This document shows positions 46,502 to 54,119 of a DNA stretch of 64,000 nt, one piece after another. The stretch is taken from assembly GCF_004331415.1 (NCBI RefSeq), contig NZ_SJOP01000007.1, positions 1 through 64,000 on the forward strand. Reading direction: 5' to 3'. Position 1 is the stretch's first letter. Each line of letters begins with the position of its first letter. This DNA is from Kosakonia quasisacchari (GTDB lineage: Bacteria > Pseudomonadota > Gammaproteobacteria > Enterobacterales > Enterobacteriaceae). The notes beneath the pieces are model-generated. The model searched no databases, was not told where the DNA came from, and saw only the letters and a program-made list of their open reading frames with translations. Position numbers and translations under genes: made by a program.

Positions 46502-46524
46502 AAGGTGTATTATTTATGCATCTT
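46502..46524 (+). promoter_or_regulatory. ygbA: NsrR operator upstream of ygbA
   Basis: Two 11-base half-sites around a central T: aaggtgtatta (46502-46512) and ttatgcatctt (46514-46524). They match the NsrR 11-1-11 inverted repeat (AAGATGCATTT and its complement), the downstream half almost perfectly. It lies 17 bp before the ygbA start, so NsrR would block transcription until nitric oxide damages its cluster. Confidence 0.8.
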
Positions 46525-46541
46525 AATTATTGGTGACGTGT

Positions 46542-46883
46542 ATGGCTGGCCCCCGGATCCTGCGAGAAAAACTGACTATCCGCAAAATGATTGCCCTTTA
46601 TCAGCGCGCCTGCCCGGATGCGGTAAGCAGCGTGGCGCACTACGCGGATTTGTATGCTTATGCGGAAAAGCGGCTGGATAAATGTGTGTTTGGCGAGGAG
46701 AAACCGGCCTGCAAACAGTGCCCGGTGCACTGTTACCAGCCTGCGAAACGCGAAGAGATGAAACAGATTATGCGCTGGGCGGGGCCGCGAATGCTGTGGC
46801 GTCACCCGGTGCTGACGGTGCGTCATTTGATTGATGATAAGCGCCCGGTGCCGGAGTTGCCGGAGAAGTACCGGCGTAAATAA
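46542..46883 (+). CDS. ygbA: nitric oxide-responsive small protein YgbA
   Basis: A 113-residue cytoplasmic protein of the family named after a nitrous oxide-stimulated promoter (YgbA). The start ATG at 46542 (MAGPRILREKLTIRKM) is preferred over a GTG four codons earlier. Conserved Cys residues cluster in KCVFGEEKPACKQCPVHCY and could bind metal or an Fe-S centre. In E. coli ygbA is repressed by NsrR and helps growth under nitrosative stress; the NsrR-type operator upstream supports the same control here. As in E. coli it lies beside the fhlA-hyp-hyc block. Confidence 0.88.
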   Translation: MAGPRILREKLTIRKMIALYQRACPDAVSSVAHYADLYAYAEKRLDKCVFGEEKPACKQCPVHCYQPAKREEMKQIMRWAGPRMLWRHPVLTVRHLIDDKRPVPELPEKYRRK

Positions 46884-46966
46884 CCGTTGAGAAAGCAGGG
46901 CGAGTATTCGGGAAGGCTGGTTATGCGTTTGCCGGATTGGCGGTTTTACGGCTCTGTTGACGCGCA

Positions 46967-47000
46967 ATGAAACGCCCGACGCGCGAAACGCCCGTCGGGT
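46967..47000 (-). terminator. possible fhlA terminator
   Basis: A stem, cccgac with gtcggg (about 46974-46998), lies just past the fhlA stop, followed on the minus strand by gtttcatt. The U-run is weak. Confidence 0.4.
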
Positions 47001-47006
47001 CTGTGG

Positions 47007-49079
47007 CTATAACGTCTCTTTATCAATACCTAATCGTTTCATTCTGGAGAGCAGCGTCGTGCGTTTCAGCCCCAGTCGCTGCGCCGCGCCTTTTGGCCCG
47101 GCGACCACGCCGTTGGTTTCCCGCAGCACGCGCACAATCAGTTGATACTCATCTTCCCCTTCACGCGCCACTTCAGCGGGCGGTTCAGGTGCGAAGGACG
47201 GCACGGCGATTTCCGGCATTGAGAGTTGCAGCACGTTGCCGCGTGTGAGCAGCACCGCACGCTCGATCACGTTCTCCAGTTCACGCACATTCCCCGGCCA
47301 CTCCATCGCACTCAGCACACGCAAGGTTTCTGCCGGAATGCTGTCGATATTGCGCCCCATTTTGCGTGCGATTTTAAAGGTGAAGGCTTTCACCAGCAGC
47401 GGAATATCTTCCGGGCGCTCGCGCAGCGGCGGCAGGTGGATGGGGAACACATTTAGACGGTAATAGAGATCGCTGCGAAATTCCCGGTCGGCGACCATCT
47501 GTTTGAGATCGCGGTTGGTGGCGGCAATCAGCCGCACATCAGTCTGGATCAGTTTATTGCTGCCGAGGCGCTCAAACTCCTGCTCCTGCAACACGCGCAG
47601 GAGCTTGGGTTGCAACTCAAGCGGCATATCGCCCACTTCGTCAAGAAACAGCGAGCTTTTATCCGCCAGCTCAAAACGCCCGATGCGCTGTGCGCTGGCA
47701 CCGGTAAACGCGCCGCGCTCGTGACCAAACAGATCGCTTTCCAGCAGCCCGGCCGGCATTGCCGCGCAGTTCATCTTCACCATCCGGCGGCTGTTGCGTT
47801 TGCTAAGGTTATGAATGGCGCGCGCGATAAGCTCTTTGCCAGTACCGGTTTCGCCAAGGATCAGCACCGTACTGTTGCTCTGCGCCACCATCTCAACCTG
47901 CTTGAGTACGCGGAACATCGCATCGCTGCGCCCGATAATCTCGCCAAATTCACTGTCGACATTATTCAGCTGTTCAGTCAGTGCGAGGTTTTCATCCACC
48001 AGCCGCTCTTTCAAACGGTGGATCTCCTGGTAGGCCAGCGCGTTATCCACGGCAATGGCGATGCGCTCGGCAATCTGGCGCAGCAGCTTCAGGTTCGCCG
48101 GGGTAAAGACCTCTTTCTGGCACTGCGCCAGTTTCAGCACGCCCAGCAGATTTTTCCCGGACATCAGCGGCAGCAGACACAGGGTCTGAATTTTATTGCC
48201 CCAGGTTTCAAACAGCATCCGCTCGTAGGGGGCGAGTTTGTCGCGCTCATGCAGATTAATTAGCAGCATCTCTTTGCTGCTAAATACTCGCTCGGTCAGC
48301 GTCCCCTGTTCGTCGACTTCCTGCGTTTCATGGGCGGGGTCGGCTTCGTCCAGATAATGCGTCGAGTAGATGGTCAGTTTGCCCTTGCGGCTGCCGCGCA
48401 GCACCAGGCTAATGGCATCGATGCCGAAGTAGTAGTGGATCTCTTTCGCTACTTCACTGACCAGTTCATCCATATGCAGCCGGGAGAGCACCGCGTTGGT
48501 GATGGCGACCAGAATGCGAAAATCGTCCCGCTCCTGACACAGAAGTTCGTAGTCCGGCGTGGGGTGGTCGCGGCTTTGCAACTGCTCGGCAACCACGGCA
48601 ACGATTTGCGTCAGCGTATGCAGACGCTCGGTCTCTTTGTCGCTCCATGGCCTGTCGCTGGTGCGAAAAAATTCGCAGCCGCCAAAAATCTGCCCTTCAG
48701 CAGCGAGCGGCAGCAAGCAGTAATGGGCAAACGCCGGATAGATCCGGCTTTCGGCAACGGCGGGCCAGGTCTCGCTAAAGAGTTGCGCGGTGCAGTGCAG
48801 CGCCTGCGGGTGAGAGAGAATATGCCGCACCGGGCCGCCTGCCAGCAGCGCCTGGTCGTTATATTTGGCGCTGTTGTCAGGTGCTTGCACGGCGTAACGG
48901 CTGGCGAGATGGCTGTCGGCATGCCACAGCACAATCGCGGCGTTGTCGGCGAGACCCGACTGGCGGGTCAACCGGGTTAACGTTTCACAAAGCGCGGCCA
49001 TATCGGGCTGTTGTAATAACATCCGCGTTATATCAAACAATCCTTGTTGCCCGAGATCACTCATCGGTGTATACGACAT
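47007..49079 (-). CDS. fhlA: formate hydrogenlyase transcriptional activator FhlA
   Basis: A 690-residue sigma-54-dependent activator that responds to formate. The start at 49079 (MSYTPMSDLGQQGLF) matches E. coli FhlA; the frame extends seven codons upstream. The N-terminal ~380 residues contain GAF-type sensor domains. The AAA+ domain has Walker A LGETGTGKE, the sigma-54 loop GAFTGA and ESDLFGHERG. The C-terminal Fis-type HTH is AAQRLGLKRTTLLSRMKRLG. Unlike NtrC it lacks a receiver domain. It follows hypE by 56 bp and is probably co-transcribed, as in E. coli. Its binding sites lie at 52821 and 53421. Confidence 0.96.
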   Translation of the reverse strand: MSYTPMSDLGQQGLFDITRMLLQQPDMAALCETLTRLTRQSGLADNAAIVLWHADSHLASRYAVQAPDNSAKYNDQALLAGGPVRHILSHPQALHCTAQLFSETWPAVAESRIYPAFAHYCLLPLAAEGQIFGGCEFFRTSDRPWSDKETERLHTLTQIVAVVAEQLQSRDHPTPDYELLCQERDDFRILVAITNAVLSRLHMDELVSEVAKEIHYYFGIDAISLVLRGSRKGKLTIYSTHYLDEADPAHETQEVDEQGTLTERVFSSKEMLLINLHERDKLAPYERMLFETWGNKIQTLCLLPLMSGKNLLGVLKLAQCQKEVFTPANLKLLRQIAERIAIAVDNALAYQEIHRLKERLVDENLALTEQLNNVDSEFGEIIGRSDAMFRVLKQVEMVAQSNSTVLILGETGTGKELIARAIHNLSKRNSRRMVKMNCAAMPAGLLESDLFGHERGAFTGASAQRIGRFELADKSSLFLDEVGDMPLELQPKLLRVLQEQEFERLGSNKLIQTDVRLIAATNRDLKQMVADREFRSDLYYRLNVFPIHLPPLRERPEDIPLLVKAFTFKIARKMGRNIDSIPAETLRVLSAMEWPGNVRELENVIERAVLLTRGNVLQLSMPEIAVPSFAPEPPAEVAREGEDEYQLIVRVLRETNGVVAGPKGAAQRLGLKRTTLLSRMKRLGIDKETL

Positions 49080-49135
49080 TTTGCTTTTCCAGGAACACAC
49101 GCAGAAGGTGTGAAAAAATTAATAAAAATAAAAAG

Positions 49136-50146
49136 TTAACAAATTCGTGGTAATGGCTCGGCATGGGGTAAATCCAGCAGGCGCTTCACTCCATAAAGGC
49201 CTGTCAGACGTACACCTTTGCGTTCGACCACTTCGCCAATCATTGCGGCGTCGCGCCCTAAAGGATGAGCGCGTAATTGTGCCAGCGCCTGCTCTGCGGC
49301 TTCACGCTGTACGGCAATCACCAGTTTGCCTTCGTTGGCAAAATTCAGTGCATCCAGCCCCAACAATTCGCAAACCCCGCGCACTGCCGGTTTTACCGGT
49401 AAATCTCGTTCATTTAACTCAATGCCGTAACTGCAGGCGGCAGCGAACTCATGCACCACGGCGTTAACACCGCCGCGCGTGGCGTCGCGCAGGGCTTTTA
49501 CGCCGGGAAGGTCGCGCAGTTGGCTAATCAACGGGGTCAGCACCGCGCAGTCGCTGGTCAGTTCGCCATCCAGTCCTAAGCCTTCGCGCAGGTTAAGGAT
49601 GGTCGCGCCATGATCGCCCAGTGTGCCGCTTGCCAGCAGCACGTCGCCGGGTTGCAGCGAAGCCGCCGCCCAGTGAATGGACGCCGGGATAGCACCAATA
49701 CCGCTCGTATTGATAAATACTTTATCGGCTGCGCCGCGCTGCACCACTTTGGTATCGCCGGTAACAATGGCGATATCGGCGCTATGGGCGGTGGCGGCCA
49801 TGCTTTCAACAAGGGTCTTCAGCGTTGCCATTGGCAGCCCCTCTTCAAGGATAAAACCGCAGGAGAGGAAGCGCGGTATTGCGCCGCTAACGGCAATATC
49901 ATTTGCCGTGCCGCACACCGCTAGCTTGCCGATATTGCCGCCGGGAAAGAACAGCGGATCGATAACGTAGCTGTCGGTGGAAAACGCCAGCCGATCGCCG
50001 CTTGCCGTAAGTTCTGCCAGATCGAGACGCGCCTGATCTTCCTGCTCGGCAAGCCAGGGATTGTCGAACGCTTCTAAAAAAAGTTGGCTAATGAGTTGTT
50101 GCATGGCCTGGCCGCCGCTGCCGTGCGCCATCTGCACTTCATTCAT
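49136..50146 (-). CDS. hypE: hydrogenase maturation factor HypE
   Basis: A 336-residue cytoplasmic enzyme that dehydrates its C-terminal thiocarbamate to make the cyanide ligands of [NiFe] hydrogenase. The chain ends PRIC, the essential C-terminal Cys. The N-terminal HGSGGQAMQQLI and FFPGGNIGKLAVCGTANDIA belong to the ATP-binding PurM-like fold. It overlaps hypD by 4 bp. Close to E. coli HypE throughout. Confidence 0.96.
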   Translation of the reverse strand: MNEVQMAHGSGGQAMQQLISQLFLEAFDNPWLAEQEDQARLDLAELTASGDRLAFSTDSYVIDPLFFPGGNIGKLAVCGTANDIAVSGAIPRFLSCGFILEEGLPMATLKTLVESMAATAHSADIAIVTGDTKVVQRGAADKVFINTSGIGAIPASIHWAAASLQPGDVLLASGTLGDHGATILNLREGLGLDGELTSDCAVLTPLISQLRDLPGVKALRDATRGGVNAVVHEFAAACSYGIELNERDLPVKPAVRGVCELLGLDALNFANEGKLVIAVQREAAEQALAQLRAHPLGRDAAMIGEVVERKGVRLTGLYGVKRLLDLPHAEPLPRIC

Positions 50147-51264
50147 GCTTCACACTCCTGAGCACGATATTGATACCAGGCCGCGCAGGCACCTTCTGAT
50201 GAAACCATCAGCGCACCGAACGCGCTTTGTGGGTTACAAGTATTACCGAACAGCGGGCACTGGTGCGGTTTACAGCGGCCGGTCAGCACGTCACCGCAGC
50301 GGGCGCGCGGATCGTCATACACTTGCTGTACCGCAGGTCGAAAATGCGCTTCGGCGTCAAAGCGTTGATACGCAGGCGTCAGATGCACACCGGATTCGCC
50401 AATCATGCCCAAGCCGCGCCACTCGCTGTTGCCGCGCACGGTAAACACCTCGGCAATGGCGGCCTGCGCCAGCCGGTTGCCTTCGTCCGGTACCACACGG
50501 CGATACTGGTTTTCCACCTTGCTGTGGGCGGCGATTTTCTGCTCAACCAGCATCACCACGCCCTGCAACAGATCGAGCGGCTCAAACCCGGCGACCACCA
50601 GCGGGCGCTGATACGTATCGGCGATAAAGGTATAGGCGCCGGTGCCGATCACCATGCTGACATGTCCCGGCGCGAGAAATGCGTCGATGCCGTTGTCCGG
50701 CTGCTCCAGCAGGCTGCGCAGCGTTGGAATCAGCGTAATGTGCTGACAGAAAAACCAGAAGTTATCGAGGTTACGGGCTTTTGCCTGCTGCAAGGTAATG
50801 GCGGTGGCGGGCATGGTGGTTTCGAACCCCAGGCCGAAGAACACCACTTTGCGCTGCGGATTTTTTTCCGCCAGCGCCAGCGCATCCATTGGTGAATAGA
50901 CAATCCGCACATCCGCGCCGCGCGCTTTTGCTTGCAGCAGCGAGCCGTTTTTTCCCGGCACGCGAATGGCGTCACCAAAGGTGCAGAAAATCACCTCCGG
51001 GTGCTGGGCGATCTCCACGCAGGTATCAATCCGCCCCATTGGCAGCACGCAAACCGGGCAGCCGGGACCGTGAATAAACTCAATATTTTCCGGCAGTAAC
51101 TGATCGAGGCCAAATTTGAAAATAGCGTGCGTGTGCCCGCCGCACACTTCCATAATGCGCAATGGGCGCGCGGCGCTATAAGAGAGATGTGCTGCCCGTT
51201 CACGCAGGTGATCAATCAGTTGCATCACCTGTTCCGGAGCACGGTATTCGTCGACAAAACGCAT
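50143..51264 (-). CDS. hypD: hydrogenase maturation factor HypD
   Basis: A 373-residue Fe-S scaffold protein. With HypC it carries the Fe(CN)2CO unit. Cys41 in EVCGGHTHAIFKFG and the GPGCPVCVLP motif are the iron-handling and redox thiols. The C-terminal Cys set CGDVLTGRCKPHQCPLFGNT binds the [4Fe-4S] cluster. It overlaps hypC by 1 bp and hypE by 4 bp in hypABCDE. Confidence 0.96.
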   Translation of the reverse strand: MRFVDEYRAPEQVMQLIDHLRERAAHLSYSAARPLRIMEVCGGHTHAIFKFGLDQLLPENIEFIHGPGCPVCVLPMGRIDTCVEIAQHPEVIFCTFGDAIRVPGKNGSLLQAKARGADVRIVYSPMDALALAEKNPQRKVVFFGLGFETTMPATAITLQQAKARNLDNFWFFCQHITLIPTLRSLLEQPDNGIDAFLAPGHVSMVIGTGAYTFIADTYQRPLVVAGFEPLDLLQGVVMLVEQKIAAHSKVENQYRRVVPDEGNRLAQAAIAEVFTVRGNSEWRGLGMIGESGVHLTPAYQRFDAEAHFRPAVQQVYDDPRARCGDVLTGRCKPHQCPLFGNTCNPQSAFGALMVSSEGACAAWYQYRAQECEA

Positions 51265-51536
51265 TATTTCTCCTCGCCGTATAGCAGCGCGCCGACATCG
51301 GGTTCGACATCGAACATATTTTGCAGCGCCGCCAGCGTATCCAGCGCTTCTTCTTCGTTAATTACGCTCATGGCGAAGCCGACATGCACCAGCACCCACT
51401 GGCCGAGACGCGACTGACCGTTTTCGTCGGTGTTGCCGACCAGCGTTAAATCGACATCGCGCTGAATGCCGCTGACATCCACTTTGGCTTGCAGGCCATC
51501 AATGGCGCAAATTTGCCCCGGTACGCCTATACACAT
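51264..51536 (-). CDS. hypC: hydrogenase maturation chaperone HypC
   Basis: A 90-residue chaperone that binds HypD and then the HycE precursor. Its Cys2 (MCIGVPGQI) and His51 ([10 protein letters not shown]) are the conserved functional residues. It overlaps hypB by 10 bp and hypD by 1 bp. Nearly identical in layout to E. coli HypC, including the C-terminal [11 protein letters not shown]. Confidence 0.96.
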   Translation of the reverse strand: MCIGVPGQICAIDGLQAKVDVSGIQRDVDLTLVGNTDENGQSRLGQWVLVHVGFAMSVINEEEALDTLAALQNMFDVEPDVGALLYGEEK

Positions 51537-52399
51537 CGTTGCGTCTCCAGCCAGTCAAGCCAGGCGTCCATTCCGTCGCCTTTGGTGGCGGAAATCAGCA
51601 TGATTTCAATGCTCGGGTTCACTTCACGCGCATAGGCGATGCACTGCTCAACGTTAAAATCGAGGTAGGGCAGCAAATCCACTTTATTGAGCAGCATCAA
51701 TGAGGCGGCGGCGAACATATGCGGATATTTCAGCGGCTTGTCTTCGCCTTCTGTCACTGACAGCACCGCCACTTTATGGCGCTCGCCGAGGTCAAAACCC
51801 GCCGGGCACACCAGATTACCGACGTTCTCAATAAACAAAATGCCGCGATTTTCCAGCGCCAGGCGCGGTGCGGCGTCGGCAATCATCTGCGCATCAAGAT
51901 GGCAGCCTTTACCGGTGTTGACCTGAATCGCCGGCGTGCCGGTCGCGCGAATGCGCGCGGCATCGTTAACTGTCTGCTGATCGCCTTCAATCACCGCACA
52001 AGGGACGCGCGTTTTCAGGCACTTAAGGGTTTCGGTAAGCAAGGTGGTTTTGCCGGAACCGGGGCTGGAAACCAGATTTAGCACCAGTTGCTGCGAAGCG
52101 GCGAAACGGGCGCGGTTGCGGGCGGCGATTTGGTTGTTTTTTTCCAGCACGTCGATTTCCACTTCCACCATCCGCCGTTGGCTCATGCCGGGCGCGTGGG
52201 TACCGGCTTCACCGTGACCATAATGCAGGTCGCCGTGTTCCAGTTGGGTTGGGCGAAAATCGTCGGTTTTGACACCGGTGATTTTCAGCGCCGGGCGAGC
52301 GGCAGGGGAGAACGGAGTACCGCGAAACGCTGAGTGCGGGTTATGTTCGTCACCTTCAATATAAAGGTTACCGTCCTGACAACCACATGTTGTACACAT
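51527..52399 (-). CDS. hypB: hydrogenase nickel-insertion GTPase HypB
   Basis: A 290-residue GTPase that loads nickel into the hydrogenase large subunit. The N-terminal high-affinity nickel motif MCTTCGCQ is present. GTPase motifs are [18 protein letters not shown] and NKVDLL. Low-affinity metal ligands lie in GKGCHLDAQ and NLVCPAGFD. As in E. coli there is only a modest His content after the N-terminus ([14 protein letters not shown]). It begins 3 bp after hypA. Confidence 0.96.
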   Translation of the reverse strand: MCTTCGCQDGNLYIEGDEHNPHSAFRGTPFSPAARPALKITGVKTDDFRPTQLEHGDLHYGHGEAGTHAPGMSQRRMVEVEIDVLEKNNQIAARNRARFAASQQLVLNLVSSPGSGKTTLLTETLKCLKTRVPCAVIEGDQQTVNDAARIRATGTPAIQVNTGKGCHLDAQMIADAAPRLALENRGILFIENVGNLVCPAGFDLGERHKVAVLSVTEGEDKPLKYPHMFAAASLMLLNKVDLLPYLDFNVEQCIAYAREVNPSIEIMLISATKGDGMDAWLDWLETQRCV

Positions 52400-52402
52400 T
52401 GT

Positions 52403-52750
52403 TTACTCCTCAATTTCCAGCCGCTGAATTTGCATTCCGTCATCGGCGACAATTTGCAATTGGTCGCTGTGGCACTGCGGACAGCGGCGCACACGCTGGG
52501 TAAGTAACGTCACATACTGTTGGCAGGACTCGCACCAGCATTCCGCCTGTTGTTGTTCGATGTGCAGTGTACAACCTTCCGCCAGGCTGCCACGGCAAAC
52601 CAGATCAAAACAAAACGTTAAAGCTTCCGTTTCTACACAAGAAAATGCGCCGACTTTCAGCCACACGCCGGTGACCCGACGCGCGCCGTTTGCTGACGCC
52701 TGTTGTTCAATGATTTCCAGCGCTCGCTGGCAGAGGGTGATTTCGTGCAT
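52403..52750 (-). CDS. hypA: hydrogenase nickel chaperone HypA
   Basis: A 115-residue nickel- and zinc-binding protein that partners HypB. The N-terminal MHE nickel motif fixes the start at 52750; in-frame codons further upstream run through the promoter. The zinc site consists of CWCESCQQ and CPQCHSD. It is the first gene of hypABCDE(-fhlA), transcribed away from hycA, with a consensus sigma-54 promoter 31-46 bp upstream. Confidence 0.95.
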   Translation of the reverse strand: MHEITLCQRALEIIEQQASANGARRVTGVWLKVGAFSCVETEALTFCFDLVCRGSLAEGCTLHIEQQQAECWCESCQQYVTLLTQRVRRCPQCHSDQLQIVADDGMQIQRLEIEE

Positions 52751-52780
52751 AACGCCTCCTGATGACATTGCGCCCTTGTA

Positions 52781-52796
52781 TGCAATAAGAGTGCCA
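52781..52796 (-). promoter_or_regulatory. hypA: sigma-54 promoter of hypA
   Basis: On the minus strand TGGCAC-TCTTA-TTGCA is an exact -24/-12 match. It would start transcription about 20 bp before hypA and respond to FhlA bound at the nearby site. Confidence 0.88.
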
Positions 52797-52820
52797 TTGC
52801 GCCTTTTGACACGGTGACGA

Positions 52821-52843
52821 TGTCGACAATGTCGAGATGACAC
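52821..52843. promoter_or_regulatory. FhlA upstream activating site, hypA-hycA gap
   Basis: tgtcgaca (52821-52828) is followed by tgtcgagatgacac (52830-52843), which contains the FhlA-type inverted repeat TGTCG-N3-TGACA. It lies between the divergent hypA and hycA sigma-54 promoters. An AT-rich tract (52862-52898), possibly for IHF bending, separates it from the hycA promoter. Confidence 0.8.
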
Positions 52844-52898
52844 GTCGAAAGGGTAAGCTTTTTCCATTTATTTCTTTATAAATTAATGAGTTAAATTT

Positions 52899-52914
52899 TG
52901 GCATGGATGATGCT
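52899..52914 (+). promoter_or_regulatory. hycA: sigma-54 promoter of hycA
   Basis: tggcatggatgatgct has the GG-N10-GC skeleton and closely resembles the known hyc promoter. The start of transcription would be near 52926, 26 bp before the hycA ATG. Confidence 0.85.
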
Positions 52915-52951
52915 ATATCGCCGTTGTTTTTCATTAACCGGGTAAGCAGAC

Positions 52952-53413
52952 ATGACGATATGGGAAATTAGCGAAAAGGCAGATTACATTGCCGGGCGGC
53001 ATCACCGCCTGCAGGAAGAGTGGCGCAGCTACTGTAACGCGTTAGTTCAGGGGGTTACGCTTTCCAAAGCGCGGCTGCATCACGCCATCGGCTGTGCGCC
53101 AGAGCAGCAGCTTTGCTTTGTACTGTTCGAACACTTCACGGTTTATATCACCCTGAGCGGCGGCTTTAACGGTCACACCATCGAATATGCAATTGCCAAT
53201 AAAGAGAGCGATGAGCGACGCGTGATTGCCAAAGCGCAGCTCTCCAGCGATGGCAAGGTTGATGGTGCGTTCAGCGTGCGCGATCGCGAGAAAGTGCTTG
53301 AGCATTATCTCGGCAAGATCGCCGCCGTTTACGACAACCTGTATGCCGCAATGGAAGCGGATACGCCGGTCAATCTCACCACGCTTGTCAGCCACGCGCC
53401 TGCGCTGGCCTGA
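52952..53413 (+). CDS. hycA: formate hydrogenlyase regulator HycA
   Basis: A 153-residue cytoplasmic negative regulator that counteracts FhlA in E. coli, by a mechanism that is not well settled. It begins MTIWEISEKADYIAGRHHRL and shows no DNA-binding motif. Its length and position as first gene of hycABCDEFGHI match E. coli. It ends 97 bp before hycB, the gap holding a second FhlA-type site. Confidence 0.93.
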   Translation: MTIWEISEKADYIAGRHHRLQEEWRSYCNALVQGVTLSKARLHHAIGCAPEQQLCFVLFEHFTVYITLSGGFNGHTIEYAIANKESDERRVIAKAQLSSDGKVDGAFSVRDREKVLEHYLGKIAAVYDNLYAAMEADTPVNLTTLVSHAPALA

Positions 53414-53420
53414 GTTTGGG

Positions 53421-53444
53421 TGTCGACATGTGTCGAAGTGACAC
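53421..53444. promoter_or_regulatory. FhlA upstream activating site, hycA-hycB gap
   Basis: tgtcgaca (53421-53428) then tgtcgaagtgacac (53431-53444) repeats the architecture of the site at 52821, again with TGTCG-N3-TGACA. In E. coli an FhlA site is also known in the hycA-hycB intergenic region. Confidence 0.8.
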
Positions 53445-53510
53445 ATAGCGCGACACGTTTCGTCAAAAATGACCGCCCGTAACCAGGGTGAATCACCTGA
53501 GGATTTGCTG

Positions 53511-54119
53511 GTGAACCGTTTTGTAATTGCCGATTCGGCGTTATGTATTGGGTGCCATACCTGCGAGGCTGCCTGCGCCGAAACGCATCGCGCGCATGGC
53601 CTGCAGGCGATGCCGCGGCTGCGCGTGATGCGCAACGAAAATGAGTCCGCGCCGCAGCAGTGTCATCACTGCGAAGACGCGCCTTGCGCGGGCGTTTGCC
53701 CGGTGAACGCGATCAACCGCGTCGATGGCGCAGTGCAGTTAAATGAAAGCCTGTGCATCAGTTGCAAGCTGTGCGCGATTGCTTGTCCTTTCGGCGCGAT
53801 TGAGTTTTCCGGTAGTCGCCCGCTGGATATTCCCGCCAATGTTAACTCGCCAAAAGCGCCCGCCGCGCCGCCAGCGCCCGCGCGCGTCAGCTCGTTGCTG
53901 GACTGGGTGCCTGGCGTGCGGGCCATTGCGGTGAAGTGCGATCTCTGCCATTTCGATGCAGAAGGCCCGGCCTGCGTACGGATGTGCCCGACCAAGGCGC
54001 TGCATTTGGTCAATAACCGGGATATCGCCAGAGCCAGCCGTCGCAAACGCGAGCAAACCCTCAATACGGACTATGGCGATTTATCGCTGTATACGCAGCT
54101 AAACCGGAGCGCGAAATGA
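53511..54119 (+). CDS. hycB: formate hydrogenlyase Fe-S subunit HycB
   Basis: A 202-residue ferredoxin-type subunit passing electrons from formate dehydrogenase H to the membrane hydrogenase. I use the GTG at 53511 (VNRFVIADSALCIGCHTC) because E. coli HycB starts at the same residue and GAGGA lies 7 nt upstream; an ATG at 53469 would add 14 unconserved residues. Four [4Fe-4S] sites are read from CIGCHTCEAAC, CHHCEDAPCAGVCP, CISCKLCAIACP and CDLC...CVRMCP. Its stop overlaps hycC by 4 bp. Confidence 0.93.
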   Translation: MNRFVIADSALCIGCHTCEAACAETHRAHGLQAMPRLRVMRNENESAPQQCHHCEDAPCAGVCPVNAINRVDGAVQLNESLCISCKLCAIACPFGAIEFSGSRPLDIPANVNSPKAPAAPPAPARVSSLLDWVPGVRAIAVKCDLCHFDAEGPACVRMCPTKALHLVNNRDIARASRRKREQTLNTDYGDLSLYTQLNRSAK

